A stretch of DNA of 64,000 nt, taken from assembly GCA_015064895.1 (NCBI GenBank), contig SVRI01000004.1, forward strand, positions 1 to 64,000, read 5' to 3'. This document shows positions 43,635-53,124 of this stretch, piece after piece. The DNA is from Oscillospiraceae bacterium (GTDB lineage: Bacteria; Bacillota; Clostridia; Oscillospirales; CAG-382). The notes under the pieces are model-generated. The model saw only the letters and a list, made by a program, of their open reading frames with translations, ran no database searches and had not been told where the DNA came from. How positions within the stretch are numbered: position 1 is the stretch's first letter; each line of letters starts with the position of its first letter. The position numbers and the translations under genes were made by a program.

Positions 43635-44917
43635 TGGATAGATTTTCAAAGTTTTTTTGTGATCCGTTTAAAGTTTTAAAACTGCTGTTTGCAGTTTTAG
43701 CCGGTACGGTTATCATATTTTATGCTTATCATCAGGTATCCGGCGGATTTGATGATAAGGTTGAAACGGAAATGTCAATCCTTGTGAATATTAATGATTC
43801 GGTGTCTGCCGATGCATATGTTTTCAGAGATGAATATGTTTTGAAAGATGCAGTTGACGGTGTGATTGTTACTCTTGTTTCCGATGGAGACAGAGTGTCA
43901 AAGGGACAGTTGATTGCAAATGTATATGCCGATGAAAGTGACGCAGCTTTACAGGATGATATAAATAGGCTTCAGAGAAGACTTGATATTCTTGAAGACA
44001 GCTCTGTTGATACCGATTTTGTCATCTCAGATATTACTAAACTCGATAATGAAATTTCAGAGGTATTGACTGATATATATTATGATTCTTCAAAGGGGGA
44101 TCTTGCCTCTGTTATTGATTCATCTTCGCAGCTTCTTGTAAAATTTAATAAACGAGATTTGATTGTGGATTCAGACTTTGATTTTTCGTCTGAAAAAGAA
44201 AAGATTGAAACTGATATGAGTTCACTTGAGGCTCGCATCAGTTCCGTTTCAACATCTATTACAGCACCTTCTGCAGGATATTTTTACGGTGATGTTGACG
44301 GTTATGAAAGTGTTTTTCTTACCGATTCGGTTGGTGAAATGAGTATTCGTGACTTTGAGGAATTGACTCATTCAAAGACGGAAAATGTATCTTCTGAAAA
44401 CGGCATAAAAATTGTGAGAGATTTTGTTTGGTATCTTGTGTGTTCGGTTGATTCAGATCAGCTTGTGAACCTGAAGTCGGGTAATAGTTATACGGTTTCT
44501 TTCCCTGAAAATGCCGATTATCAAATGGACATGTTACTTGACAGAACCGTTAAGGAAACCAACTCTTCAAAGGCTCTTGCAATATTCAGAGTCAATATTC
44601 TTCCCAATCAATTTGATTACAAAAGATATCAAAAGGCTGAGATTGTTCTCAACGAAAAGGAAGGTTTGACTGTTCCGAAGAAAGCATTCAGAGTTGTCAA
44701 TGGTGTTGAGGGTGTTTATATCCTTGTGGGTGATGTTGTACGATTCAGAAAGATAGAACGCATTGGAGAAAAGGATGACTATTATATTGTTCGGTATGAC
44801 AGTCAGCCAAATTACTTTGAAGATGAGAATTCGGCTGATAATACTCCGTATCTTTCTTTGTACGATAACATAATTGTCAGCGGTAAAAACTTGTTTGACG
44901 GAAAAATTGTTGGATAA
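43634..44917 (+). CDS. HlyD-like membrane-fusion protein in the division cluster, function unknown
   Basis: A 427-residue protein with one membrane span (~15-36) and an outside part like HlyD/MFP adaptors: a split lipoyl-type hairpin (LKDAVDGVIVTLVSDGDRVSKGQLIANVYADE), a coiled coil (~100-200; DDINRLQRRLDILED, EKEKIETDMSSLEARISS), a returning half (ITAPSAGYFYGDVDG), and a C-terminal barrel with GLTVPKKAFRVVNGVEGVYILVG. No ABC transporter is nearby. It lies between miaA and yggS-sepF-yggT-ylmH-divIVA, a place where similar proteins occur in other Clostridia, so a wall or division role is possible. GGAGG precedes ATG 43634. Confidence 0.7.
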   Translation: MDRFSKFFCDPFKVLKLLFAVLAGTVIIFYAYHQVSGGFDDKVETEMSILVNINDSVSADAYVFRDEYVLKDAVDGVIVTLVSDGDRVSKGQLIANVYADESDAALQDDINRLQRRLDILEDSSVDTDFVISDITKLDNEISEVLTDIYYDSSKGDLASVIDSSSQLLVKFNKRDLIVDSDFDFSSEKEKIETDMSSLEARISSVSTSITAPSAGYFYGDVDGYESVFLTDSVGEMSIRDFEELTHSKTENVSSENGIKIVRDFVWYLVCSVDSDQLVNLKSGNSYTVSFPENADYQMDMLLDRTVKETNSSKALAIFRVNILPNQFDYKRYQKAEIVLNEKEGLTVPKKAFRVVNGVEGVYILVGDVVRFRKIERIGEKDDYYIVRYDSQPNYFEDENSADNTPYLSLYDNIIVSGKNLFDGKIVG

Positions 44918-44931
44918 CGGGCGGTGAAAAA

Positions 44932-45708
44932 ATGGAAGGAAAGTTTTCAAAAGAAACTGTACTTGAGAAAATTGTAGAAGTTAAACAGAAGATTCGCAAT
45001 GCGGCTGAACTTTCCGGTCGTAACTTCAATGATGTAACTATTCTTGCAGCGACCAAAACGGTTGATGCTGATACAATTAATTTTGCAATTGAGAACGGAA
45101 TTAGCTGTATTGGCGAAAACCGTGTTCAGGAATTGATTGAAAAGTATGATTCGATAAACAAAGAAAATGTGGCTGTTCATTTTATCGGAAGGCTTCAAAC
45201 CAATAAAGTCAAATATATATGCGATAAGGTTTCCATGATTCATTCGGTTGATTCCGTAAAGCTTGCACGGGAAATTGATAAACAATGTGCTAAAATTGAT
45301 AAAGTTATGGACGTACTTGTTGAAGTTAATATTGCAGGTGAAGAATCAAAAGGGGGAATTGAGCCGGAAAACCTTGAAGAGTTTCTTGTTGAAATCTCAC
45401 GGTTTTCTAACATCAGGGTTGTTGGTTTGATGTGTATTCCTCCTGTATGCCGTAATGATGCAGCTATCAACGAAAACGGCGGTTTTACCTCTAAAAGTGA
45501 AGAAAATATATCGAGTACAAAAAAAAGTTACAAAAATAATGAGTTTTTTGAAAAAATTATGAAATTATTCCTTGACATATCGCAAAAAAAATTAGATAAT
45601 ATATATATGCAAGAATTATCAATGGGCATGTCCGATGATTTTGAGCAGGCAGTTCTGCAGGGCTCGACAATTGTTAGAATCGGACGAGGTCTTTTTGGCT
45701 CAAGATAA
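44932..45708 (+). CDS. YggS-family PLP-binding protein (PLP homeostasis protein)
   Basis: A 258-residue fold-III-like PLP protein. The PLP lysine is in ILAATKTV (~residue 40), with ENRVQELIEKY, HFIGRLQTNKVKY and LSMGMSDDFEQAVLQGSTIVRIGRGLFG. Members carry PLP without a classic enzyme activity and keep vitamin B6 and amino-acid pools in balance. A stretch at ~175-205 (NENGGFTSKSEENISSTKKSYKNNEFF) is longer and more polar than usual, probably a surface loop. The gene begins the conserved yggS-sepF-yggT-ylmH-divIVA cluster of Gram-positive bacteria. Confidence 0.93.
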   Translation: MEGKFSKETVLEKIVEVKQKIRNAAELSGRNFNDVTILAATKTVDADTINFAIENGISCIGENRVQELIEKYDSINKENVAVHFIGRLQTNKVKYICDKVSMIHSVDSVKLAREIDKQCAKIDKVMDVLVEVNIAGEESKGGIEPENLEEFLVEISRFSNIRVVGLMCIPPVCRNDAAINENGGFTSKSEENISSTKKSYKNNEFFEKIMKLFLDISQKKLDNIYMQELSMGMSDDFEQAVLQGSTIVRIGRGLFGSR

Positions 45709-45734
45709 TAAAATTATATTAGGAGGTTCTAATA

Positions 45735-46202
45735 ATGGGACTTAGAGAATTTGGAAAGAAGCTTTTCCCCGATGCTATTGAAGCAGACGATAACTACGCA
45801 CAGGATATCTATGATGATGTAGAGGAGCAGTATCAGGAAGATGATAGAAATGTTCGTACATCTGATTCTTACGGATCCAGAGGTATTGGTATTTCTACAG
45901 GCGGCTCTTCTATCGAAATGAAGGTTGTAACTCCCAAGAGCTATGACACTGTTACACAGATTGCAGATCTTCTTCTTGCGAAGAAAACAGTTCTTTTGAA
46001 TCTTGAAAGCACAAACCGTGAAACAGCAAGACGTCTTATCGATTTTCTTTCCGGTGTTGCTTATGCTCTCGGCGGTGGTGTTCAGAAGGTTGCTGATAAC
46101 ACTTATGCCATTACTCCCAGCAATGTTGCTGTATCCAAGGAAAATATCGGCGGTGTAGCTGCAAGTGCTGCTCCTGAGGCTGATAACAGCTCTGCGTTTT
46201 AA
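45735..46202 (+). CDS. sepF: Cell division protein SepF
   Basis: A 155-residue protein that anchors FtsZ filaments to the membrane and aligns the septum. The N-terminal amphipathic stretch (LREFGKKLF) is followed by an acidic linker with EEQYQEDD (~25-45). The SepF core is SIEMKVVTPKSYDTVTQIADLLLAKKTVLLNLESTNRETARRLIDFLSGVAYALGG. The C-terminal ~30 residues are Ala/Ser-rich and variable. AGGAGG precedes ATG 45735. It lies between yggS and yggT, the standard order. Confidence 0.95.
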   Translation: MGLREFGKKLFPDAIEADDNYAQDIYDDVEEQYQEDDRNVRTSDSYGSRGIGISTGGSSIEMKVVTPKSYDTVTQIADLLLAKKTVLLNLESTNRETARRLIDFLSGVAYALGGGVQKVADNTYAITPSNVAVSKENIGGVAASAAPEADNSSAF

Positions 46203-46210
46203 TTTGAATA

Positions 46211-46477
46211 ATGCAGATTGCATTGGCTTTACTGAGAGGCACGGCCGGACTTGTTATTGAAGTTTTGCGTTTTATGATGTTTGCCCGTGCAATTGTTTCA
46301 TGGATTCCCAGTCTTTCTGAGTCAAGGATTGCTGACTTTTTGTTTGCGGTTACTGAGTTTCTTATCACACCGGTAAGGATTTTGTTTGACAAGATGGGTT
46401 GGAACAATTCCATGATGATTGACATACCTTTCTTTGTTACCTTTATTTTTCTTACTTTTATCGGAGTTTTTATATGA
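46211..46477 (+). CDS. YggT-family membrane protein
   Basis: An 88-residue protein with two membrane spans and the family segment FARAIVSWIPSL, then LITPVRILF in the loop. YggT proteins are tied by context to division and osmotic tolerance but lack a known mechanism. ATG 46211 has only a weak ribosome site and lies 8 bases after sepF, so translational coupling is likely. Its stop overlaps the ylmH ATG by 4 bases. Confidence 0.88.
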   Translation: MQIALALLRGTAGLVIEVLRFMMFARAIVSWIPSLSESRIADFLFAVTEFLITPVRILFDKMGWNNSMMIDIPFFVTFIFLTFIGVFI

Positions 46478-47268
46478 GTAAGAATGATTATGGTTCCGAT
46501 TCTTTATTTTTGCAAAGACTTGAGGATATGGTGTGCGTATGTACTGAAAAGTATGTTCCGCAATTTACTCATTTTCTTGACGGTAAAAGCTTGAAAATTG
46601 CCTTAGAATACCTTTCTCGTTGCAGCGATATTGTAGTGCTGTGTAATGGCGGATTTGTCAATGCCGAACGATGTGTGATTGGTATATATCCAAAAGATAT
46701 TTATGGGTATGTTGATTGTGCGACCGATGAAATGACAGAACTTATGAATATTAAGGGACTTGTCATTGAAGGGTCTGGTTTTTCATCCTTTTCCCATAGA
46801 GATTGTATGGGGGCGGTTCTTGCTCTTGGTATCAAAAGAGAAGTGTTGGGTGACATATATCTCCCGAAAGACTCATCGCTTGCTTATATATGCCTTACTG
46901 AAGTTGCTGCCAACTATCTTTGCGAAAACATAGAGTTTATCGGTAAAGATAAAGTTAAGACTCGTATAATAGATGTGAGTTTGTTGCCTGAAATCGTACG
47001 AGAGTTTGTTGTAATATCCGGTACAGTCGCTTCTGATCGCCTTGACAGTATTGTTTCACTGGCAACAAAGCTTTCCAGGGAAAAGGCAAAGCAACTTGTC
47101 AGCTCAGGAATGATCAAAGTAAATCATTTTGAAGAAATAAGAGCAGATTTTCAGGTTGATGAGGGTGACGTTCTCTCCATCAGAGGTTTCGGACGTTATG
47201 TGGTTTCTGAACTTCCAGGTATTACCAAAAAAGGAAGAAATAAAGTTATCATTCATAAAATGATTTAA
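46474..47268 (+). CDS. ylmH: YlmH-family S4-domain RNA-binding protein
   Basis: A 264-residue protein with an N-terminal alpha/beta part (CSDIVVLCNGGFVNAERCVIGIYP) and a C-terminal S4 domain (LDSIVSLATKLSREKAKQLVSSGMIKVNHFEEIRADF). YlmH has been linked to ribosome-associated quality control (binding 50S-peptidyl-tRNA) in Bacillus. It overlaps yggT by 4 bases and precedes divIVA by 17 bases. The symbol follows B. subtilis naming by domain layout and place. Confidence 0.9.
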   Translation: MSKNDYGSDSLFLQRLEDMVCVCTEKYVPQFTHFLDGKSLKIALEYLSRCSDIVVLCNGGFVNAERCVIGIYPKDIYGYVDCATDEMTELMNIKGLVIEGSGFSSFSHRDCMGAVLALGIKREVLGDIYLPKDSSLAYICLTEVAANYLCENIEFIGKDKVKTRIIDVSLLPEIVREFVVISGTVASDRLDSIVSLATKLSREKAKQLVSSGMIKVNHFEEIRADFQVDEGDVLSIRGFGRYVVSELPGITKKGRNKVIIHKMI

Positions 47269-47285
47269 GATAGGATGAGTTGATT

Positions 47286-47885
47286 ATGGTTTCACCAAAG
47301 GAATTAAAAAAGACCGGATTTTCAAAAACTATAAAAGGCTATTCAGTAAATGAAGTTGATGAGTATGTTACATACCTTTTATCAAGGTATAATGAGGCAT
47401 ATAACGAACATGCTGAGCTTGAACGTAAGTACAGTGCAGCTCTTATTCAGCTTAACGAAGTGAAGTCCGAGGAAGTTGTCGTTACTGAAACCATTCTTAA
47501 TGCACAGAAAATGGCAGAGGCAATAATTCAGGATGCAAAGCAAAAAGCCAATGAGATTAAAGGCTCCGTTTCGGAAAGCTGTAACAAAATTCTGGATGTT
47601 TACAGAACAAAAGTTGCTGCTGAAAGAGACAAGTTGGTCGAATGTGAAAAGGCTGTCGCCGAGTTCAAGGATTCCTTGTATGATGCATACAGAAAACATA
47701 TCTCATTTATTGATAATATAATGCCTGACGAAGAGCCGACGCCGTATTTTACAGATGATGAACTAGAAGATAAGGCGATTGAGCTTGCAAATAAAAAAAT
47801 TAACCCGGAAACGGCTGAACAAGTTATGTCCGATGTAGAACAGGCATCAGACGTTCAGGACGGTGTTGATGATACTAACGTATAA
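47286..47885 (+). CDS. divIVA: DivIVA-domain protein
   Basis: A 199-residue coiled-coil protein. The lipid-binding head has SPKELKKTGFSKTIKGYSVNEVDEYV; long helices follow (HAELERKYSAALIQLNEVKSEE, KMAEAIIQDAKQKANEI), and the acidic C-terminal tail is disordered. DivIVA senses negative membrane curvature at poles and septa and recruits division or wall factors. ATG 47286 is preferred over TTG 47280 because AGGATG lies about 10 bases upstream. It is the last gene before a weak hairpin and ileS. Confidence 0.9.
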   Translation: MVSPKELKKTGFSKTIKGYSVNEVDEYVTYLLSRYNEAYNEHAELERKYSAALIQLNEVKSEEVVVTETILNAQKMAEAIIQDAKQKANEIKGSVSESCNKILDVYRTKVAAERDKLVECEKAVAEFKDSLYDAYRKHISFIDNIMPDEEPTPYFTDDELEDKAIELANKKINPETAEQVMSDVEQASDVQDGVDDTNV

Positions 47886-47895
47886 TAACATAAAA

Positions 47896-47926
47896 TGTCG
47901 GCACGGCTTTTGTCATGCCGATATTT
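47896..47926 (+). terminator. Weak terminator after divIVA
   Basis: TGTCGGCA (47896-47903) pairs with TGCCGATA (47916-47923) with one G-U pair and a 12-base loop, followed by only TTT. It is probably leaky. A TATAAT at 47954-47959 may be the -10 of ileS, without a good -35. Confidence 0.5.
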
Positions 47927-47993
47927 GCGTGTTAAAATATAATTATTTTTGTTTATAATTAATACTTTTTTACAATAAAGGAGCACTCTTAAA

Positions 47994-50816
47994 ATGTCAA
48001 AAGACTTTGGAAAGACACTTAATCTTCCTAAGACAGAATTCTCTATGAGAGCAAATCTTCCTCAGAGAGAGCCTGCCACAAAGGAAAAATGGGAAGAACA
48101 GAACGTATACGCTAAAATGCTTGAGAAAAATAAGGGCAATCAGAGCTTTATTATTCATGACGGCCCTCCTTTCTCCAACGGTAATATCCATATGGGTACC
48201 GCCATGAATAAGGTTCTTAAGGACATTATCAATAAGTCCAAGTCCATGCAGGGCTATTATGTACCTTATATTCCCGGTTGGGATAATCATGGTATGCCTA
48301 TTGAGAGTGCCATTATTAAAAAGAGCAAGCTTGACAGAAAAAAGATGTCTGACTCTGAATTCAGATCTGCTTGTCAGGAATTTGCTGCAAACTTTGTTGA
48401 TATTCAGATGACATCCTTCAAACGCCTCGGCGTTCTTGCAGATTGGGATCATCCTTATCTTACAATGAATCCTTCTTTCGAAGCTAAGGAAGTAAAGGTT
48501 TTCGGTGAGATGTATAAGAAGGGCTATATTTATAAGGGCCTTAAGCCCGTTTATTGGTGTCCTTCCGACGAAACAGCTCTTGCTGAAGCTGAAATCGAAT
48601 ACGCAGAGGATAAGTGTACATCTATTTATGTAAAGTTCCAGCTTAATGATGACAAGGGATTCTTTGACGGCGTTTGCGATAAGGAAAAGACATACTTCAT
48701 TATCTGGACAACAACAACATGGACTCTTCCCGGTAACGTAGCCATTACTGTTCATCCCAGAGAAACTTACGTTCTCATCAAGGCTGCTGACGGTAACTAC
48801 TATATTACTGCTGAAGCTCTAGCGTTTAAGACAATGGCGGCAGGCGAAATAGAAGGCTTTGAGGTTGTTAAGGAATTTAAGGGTCAGGACCTTGAATATA
48901 TGACAGCAAAGCATCCCTTCCTTGATAGAGACAGTCTTCTTACCGTTGCTGAATACGTTACAATGGACAGCGGTACAGGTTGTGTTCATACAGCTCCTTC
49001 CTACGGTGCAGATGACTATTTCACAGGTATGAGATACGGTCTTCCCATAGACGTTGCTGTTGATGACAGGGGCTATCAGAATGAGCTTGCAGGAAAATTT
49101 GCAGGACTCAGATATGACGAATCCAATGAAGCGATTCTTAATGATATGAAGGAAAGCGGCGCACTTTTCTCAAGCGAAGAAATTGTGCACCAGTATCCTC
49201 ACTGCTGGAGATGTAAGAATCCTATTATCTTCAGAGCAACACCTCAGTGGTTCTGTTCTGTTGAAGCATTCAGAGATGATGCCGTTAAGGCATGTGAATC
49301 TGTTCAGTGGCTTCCCGAATGGGGCGGAAACAGAATGGTTTCCATGATTAAAGAACGTGCAGACTGGTGTATTTCCAGACAGAGAAAGTGGGGTCTTCCT
49401 ATCCCTGTATTCTACTGTGAAGATTGCGGTGAAATCATTTGCACAGAAGAAACAATTGATAAGGTTTCCAAGATTTTCGGCGAAAAGGGTTCAAATGCGT
49501 GGTTTGATATGACAGCTTCCGAGCTTCTTCCCGAAGGTTTTGTATGTCCTAAGTGCGGAAAGACTCACTTTGTAAAGGAAACAGACACCCTTGACTGTTG
49601 GTTTGACTCCGGTTCAACACACTTTGGTGTACTTTCTGACGAAGAATGGCCCGCAGACCTTTATCTTGAAGGTGCTGACCAGTACAGAGGCTGGTTCCAG
49701 TCTTCACTTCTTACAGCTGTCGGTGCAAAGGGTATGGGTGCTCCTTACAGAGCTGTTCTTACTCACGGTTGGGTAGTTGACGGTGAAGGTAAGGCAATGC
49801 ATAAGTCTCTCGGAAACTCCGTATATCCTGAAGATGTAATCAAGGTATACGGCGGCGATCTTCTTCGACTTTGGGTTGCTTCCAGCGACTACAGAGTTGA
49901 CGTCAGAGTTTCCGATCCTATATTTAAGCAGCTTTCCGAAATCTATAGAAAAATCAGAAATACAGCAAGAATCCTTCTTGCAAACCTCGGTACAATTGAA
50001 GAAGACTTCGATCCTAACAAGGATATGGTTGATGTTAATGACCTTATGCCTATTGATAAGTGGATTGTATCCCAGTTCAATGACCTCGTTGCAAGAGTTA
50101 TGAAGGCTTATAACGACTACGAGTTCCATCTTATTTATCACGATGTTCACGACTTCTGTGCAGGTGAACTTTCAAAGCTCTACATTGATATTTCCAAGGA
50201 TAGAGTATATGTAGAAGCTAAGGACTCTGCTCTCAGAAGAAGTGCTCAGACAGCGATGTATATTGTTCTTCACGGTCTTACAAAGCTTCTTGCACCTATT
50301 CTTTCCTACACTGCAGAAGAAATGTGGCAGTTTATGACACATCTTGATTCCGACAATAAGGAAAGCGTATTCCTTAACAATGTTCCCGAATACAAGGCAG
50401 AACTTGAATTTAAGGACGTAGCTGAAAAGTATAACCAGCTCTTCGTATACAGAGACGATGTAATGAAGGCACTTGAACTTGCACGTGCCGAAAAGCTTAT
50501 CGGTAAGAGCCTTGATGCATCCGTAACCATCTACGTTAAGGATGAAAAGGTCATGGAATTCTTCAAGGGCTTTGTAGATGAGCTTAAGGATATCTTCATC
50601 TGCTCTGAAGTTAATCTTTCTGCAGAAGAACCCGCAGACGGTGCATTTACCGAAACAGAAACAGGAATTGCTGTTAAGGTTGATGCTATGCAGGGTACAA
50701 AGTGTGACAGATGTTGGTATGTAAAGAATGATTGTACAGACCTTGGCGAAGGTGAAAACCTCTGTCAGAGATGCATGAACATCGTAAAGGCATCTTTCCC
50801 TGAAATTCTTGCATAA
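47994..50816 (+). CDS. ileS: Isoleucine--tRNA ligase
   Basis: A 940-residue class I synthetase. HIGH is HMGT in GPPFSNGNIHMGTAMNKVL. The editing domain includes TWTLPGNVAI and GTGCVHTAPSYGADD, the KMSKS loop reads GKAMHKSLGN, and a C-terminal zinc finger is CDRCWYVKN...CQRCM. It charges tRNA-Ile and hydrolyses Val-tRNA-Ile. AAAGGAG lies about 11 bases before ATG 47994. The 108-base leader is too short for a T-box and none is seen. The AMHKS form of the KMSKS loop occurs in Clostridia-type enzymes. Confidence 0.97.
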   Translation: MSKDFGKTLNLPKTEFSMRANLPQREPATKEKWEEQNVYAKMLEKNKGNQSFIIHDGPPFSNGNIHMGTAMNKVLKDIINKSKSMQGYYVPYIPGWDNHGMPIESAIIKKSKLDRKKMSDSEFRSACQEFAANFVDIQMTSFKRLGVLADWDHPYLTMNPSFEAKEVKVFGEMYKKGYIYKGLKPVYWCPSDETALAEAEIEYAEDKCTSIYVKFQLNDDKGFFDGVCDKEKTYFIIWTTTTWTLPGNVAITVHPRETYVLIKAADGNYYITAEALAFKTMAAGEIEGFEVVKEFKGQDLEYMTAKHPFLDRDSLLTVAEYVTMDSGTGCVHTAPSYGADDYFTGMRYGLPIDVAVDDRGYQNELAGKFAGLRYDESNEAILNDMKESGALFSSEEIVHQYPHCWRCKNPIIFRATPQWFCSVEAFRDDAVKACESVQWLPEWGGNRMVSMIKERADWCISRQRKWGLPIPVFYCEDCGEIICTEETIDKVSKIFGEKGSNAWFDMTASELLPEGFVCPKCGKTHFVKETDTLDCWFDSGSTHFGVLSDEEWPADLYLEGADQYRGWFQSSLLTAVGAKGMGAPYRAVLTHGWVVDGEGKAMHKSLGNSVYPEDVIKVYGGDLLRLWVASSDYRVDVRVSDPIFKQLSEIYRKIRNTARILLANLGTIEEDFDPNKDMVDVNDLMPIDKWIVSQFNDLVARVMKAYNDYEFHLIYHDVHDFCAGELSKLYIDISKDRVYVEAKDSALRRSAQTAMYIVLHGLTKLLAPILSYTAEEMWQFMTHLDSDNKESVFLNNVPEYKAELEFKDVAEKYNQLFVYRDDVMKALELARAEKLIGKSLDASVTIYVKDEKVMEFFKGFVDELKDIFICSEVNLSAEEPADGAFTETETGIAVKVDAMQGTKCDRCWYVKNDCTDLGEGENLCQRCMNIVKASFPEILA

Positions 50817-50818
50817 TT

Positions 50819-51319
50819 ATGCTGTCGGTAATTATTGCAGTTGCAGTTGTTTTACTTGACCAACTGTCAAAAATACTTGTTGTAAAAAATCTCAAGCCTA
50901 TCGGAAGTTTTACTGTAATAAAGGATGTTCTGAATTTAACATATGTTGAAAACAAGGGTGCGGCTTTCGGTATTCTTTCTGAAAACAGATTTGTTTTTAT
51001 GATAGCTTCAATATTGATAATTGCACTTTTAGGTTTTGTTGTGTATAAGTACCATGGGCAAAGTAAGTTGTTTGACATTTGCCTTGGTCTTATACTCGGC
51101 GGCGGCGTTGGTAATATGATTGACAGAGTCATATACGGCTATGTGATTGATTTTGTTGACTTTTGTGCATTTGATTTTTGGAAGTATGTCTTTAATGTAG
51201 CCGACAGTGCGGTTGTTGTCGGATGCATTTTGGCAATCATTTTTCTTGCTTTTGATAAGAAGACAAAAATTTTCAATGAAACATCTAATGATCCCAGCGG
51301 AGATAACACTGATGAATAA
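50819..51319 (+). CDS. lspA: Lipoprotein signal peptidase
   Basis: A 166-residue aspartyl membrane peptidase with four spans that cleaves prolipoproteins before the lipidated Cys. Catalytic Asp residues are in GNMIDRVIYGYVIDFVDF and FNVADSAVVVG; LLDQLSKILVV and ENKGAAFGI are also typical. ATG 50819 is 2 bases after the ileS stop with no clear ribosome site, so translation probably depends on ileS. It would process the lipoprotein encoded at 34974-36632. Confidence 0.95.
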   Translation: MLSVIIAVAVVLLDQLSKILVVKNLKPIGSFTVIKDVLNLTYVENKGAAFGILSENRFVFMIASILIIALLGFVVYKYHGQSKLFDICLGLILGGGVGNMIDRVIYGYVIDFVDFCAFDFWKYVFNVADSAVVVGCILAIIFLAFDKKTKIFNETSNDPSGDNTDE

Positions 51320-52259
51320 TGCTTCATTAAATGATAGAGAAATTATAGAGCTTTGTTCTCAGAGTGACGGTGTGAGGCTTGATTTATATGTTTCGCAAAT
51401 GTGCGAACTGACAAGAAATGCAGCATCTAAGCTTATAGAAGCAGGTAATGTTTCGGTTAACGGAAAGACTGTAACAAAAAAGAGCTTTCCCATAAAAAAC
51501 GGGCAGCGTATAACGGTTGAATTGCCTGCTGTCGAGGCTTGTTCTGCAATCCCGCAACAAATGGATTTGGATATTGTTTATGAGGATGACGATATAATTA
51601 TTGTAAACAAGCCTCAGGGGATGGTTGTGCATCCGGCACCGGGAAATCCCGACAAAACGCTCGTCAACGGTCTTATGTACCACTGCGAGGGTCACCTTTC
51701 GGGAATTAACGGAGTAATCCGCCCGGGCATTGTCCATAGAATTGATAAAGACACAAGCGGTCTTCTTGTTGTTGCAAAAAACGATAATGCCCATAATAAT
51801 TTAGCGGCACAGATAAAGGAACATTCCTTTAAACGTGTGTATAAGGCAGTTGTTATCGGCTCTTTCAATGAACAAGAGGGCAGAATAGATCTGCCAATCG
51901 GAAGACATCATACTAACCGTAAAAAAATGACTGTCACTTCCCAAAATTCAAAGGCAGCGGCAACAAATTATAAAACTGTTGAAGTGTTCAGAGGCTATTC
52001 ACTTTGCGAATTCAGGCTGGAAACGGGTAGAACACATCAGATACGTGTTCATGCATCCCATTTCGGACATGCCGTCGTCGGTGATCCTTTGTATGCACCT
52101 CTTGAAGGTAAAAATCCGTTTAATCTGACAGGACAGTGCCTTCATGCTGAAATTCTCGGCATAGTTCACCCGACAACAGGGGAGTATATGGAGTTTAAAG
52201 CTCCTTTGCCTTCTCACTTTGAGAGAACACTTGAACTTTTAAGAAAAAACTATAACTAA
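51312..52259 (+). CDS. RluA-family rRNA pseudouridine synthase
   Basis: A 315-residue enzyme that changes specific uridines of 23S rRNA into pseudouridine. An S4 domain (~18-75; RLDLYVSQMCELTRNAASKLIEAGNVSVNGK) is followed by the catalytic domain with HRIDKDTSGLLVVAK (catalytic Asp) and FRLETGRTHQIRVH. The layout is that of RluD, but RluA, RluC and RluD are hard to separate by motif alone. ATG 51312 lies inside the end of lspA with GGAG upstream; longer frames would read through lspA. lspA-rluD is a common pair. Confidence 0.93.
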   Translation: MNNASLNDREIIELCSQSDGVRLDLYVSQMCELTRNAASKLIEAGNVSVNGKTVTKKSFPIKNGQRITVELPAVEACSAIPQQMDLDIVYEDDDIIIVNKPQGMVVHPAPGNPDKTLVNGLMYHCEGHLSGINGVIRPGIVHRIDKDTSGLLVVAKNDNAHNNLAAQIKEHSFKRVYKAVVIGSFNEQEGRIDLPIGRHHTNRKKMTVTSQNSKAAATNYKTVEVFRGYSLCEFRLETGRTHQIRVHASHFGHAVVGDPLYAPLEGKNPFNLTGQCLHAEILGIVHPTTGEYMEFKAPLPSHFERTLELLRKNYN

Positions 52260-52286
52260 TATAAGCAAATAACTGGAGGAAGTCCC

Positions 52287-53111
52287 ATGGATAAGACTAA
52301 GCTTTCGGCAATAGCCAATGAAATCCGTAAGGGTGCGCTTACTGCAGTATACTCGGCACAGTCCGGTCATCCCGGCGGCTCGTTGGGTATCGCTGACATT
52401 CTCGCTTACCTTTACTTTGAAGAAATGAATGTAGACCCCAAGAATCCCAAAATGGAAGACAGAGACAGATTTGTTCTTTCAAAAGGTCATACATCACCTG
52501 CACTTTATGCAACACTTGCCGAAAAGGGCTTTTTCCCTAAAGAAGATTTAAAGACATTCAGACACAAGGACAGCTATCTTCAGGGTCATCCTGATATGAA
52601 GCACATTCCCGGTGTAGATATGTCTACAGGTTCGCTCGGTCTCGGCATTTCCGCTGCCTGCGGTATGGCACTTAGCGGCAAGATTTCCGAAAAGTCTTAC
52701 AGAGTATGGGCAATCCTCGGTGACGGTGAAAGCCAGGAAGGTCAGGTATGGGAGGCTGCAATGTTTGCTTCTCACTACGGACTTAATAACCTTGCAATTT
52801 TTGTTGACTGCAACGGTCTTCAGATTGACGGTGCAACAGCTGAAGTCATGAACCCCGAACCCTTTGATGAAAAATTCAAGGCATTCGGCTGGAATGTCGT
52901 GGTAATTGACGGTCATGATTTTGACCAGATTGATGCTGCTGTAAAGTCGGCTAAAGCATCCGATAAGCCTTTTGCGATTATCGCAAAGACTGTCAAGGGC
53001 AAGGGTGTTTCCTATATGGAGAATAAGTGCGAATGGCACGGTAGCGCACCTAAGACAGAACAATATGAAATCGGTATGCAGGACTTGGAAAATGCAGTGC
53101 TTGTAAAGTAA
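52287..53111 (+). CDS. Transketolase, N-terminal half subunit
   Basis: A 274-residue TPP-binding half of a split transketolase. HPGGSLGIADILAYLYF, SKGHTSPALYATLAEKG, the TPP motif GDGESQEGQVWEAAMFA...VDCN, and WHGSAPK are present. With the next gene it moves two-carbon units between sugar phosphates in the non-oxidative pentose phosphate pathway. Split transketolases are normal in many Clostridia. TGGAGG precedes ATG 52287, and the partner starts 13 bases downstream. It needs TPP, which thiN makes. Confidence 0.94.
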   Translation: MDKTKLSAIANEIRKGALTAVYSAQSGHPGGSLGIADILAYLYFEEMNVDPKNPKMEDRDRFVLSKGHTSPALYATLAEKGFFPKEDLKTFRHKDSYLQGHPDMKHIPGVDMSTGSLGLGISAACGMALSGKISEKSYRVWAILGDGESQEGQVWEAAMFASHYGLNNLAIFVDCNGLQIDGATAEVMNPEPFDEKFKAFGWNVVVIDGHDFDQIDAAVKSAKASDKPFAIIAKTVKGKGVSYMENKCEWHGSAPKTEQYEIGMQDLENAVLVK

Positions 53112-53124
53112 GGAGGTAAGAGTT

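Noticed and set aside
47886-47993. T-box leader before ileS
   Set aside because: Only 108 bases separate divIVA and ileS, and no T-box core sequence is visible.
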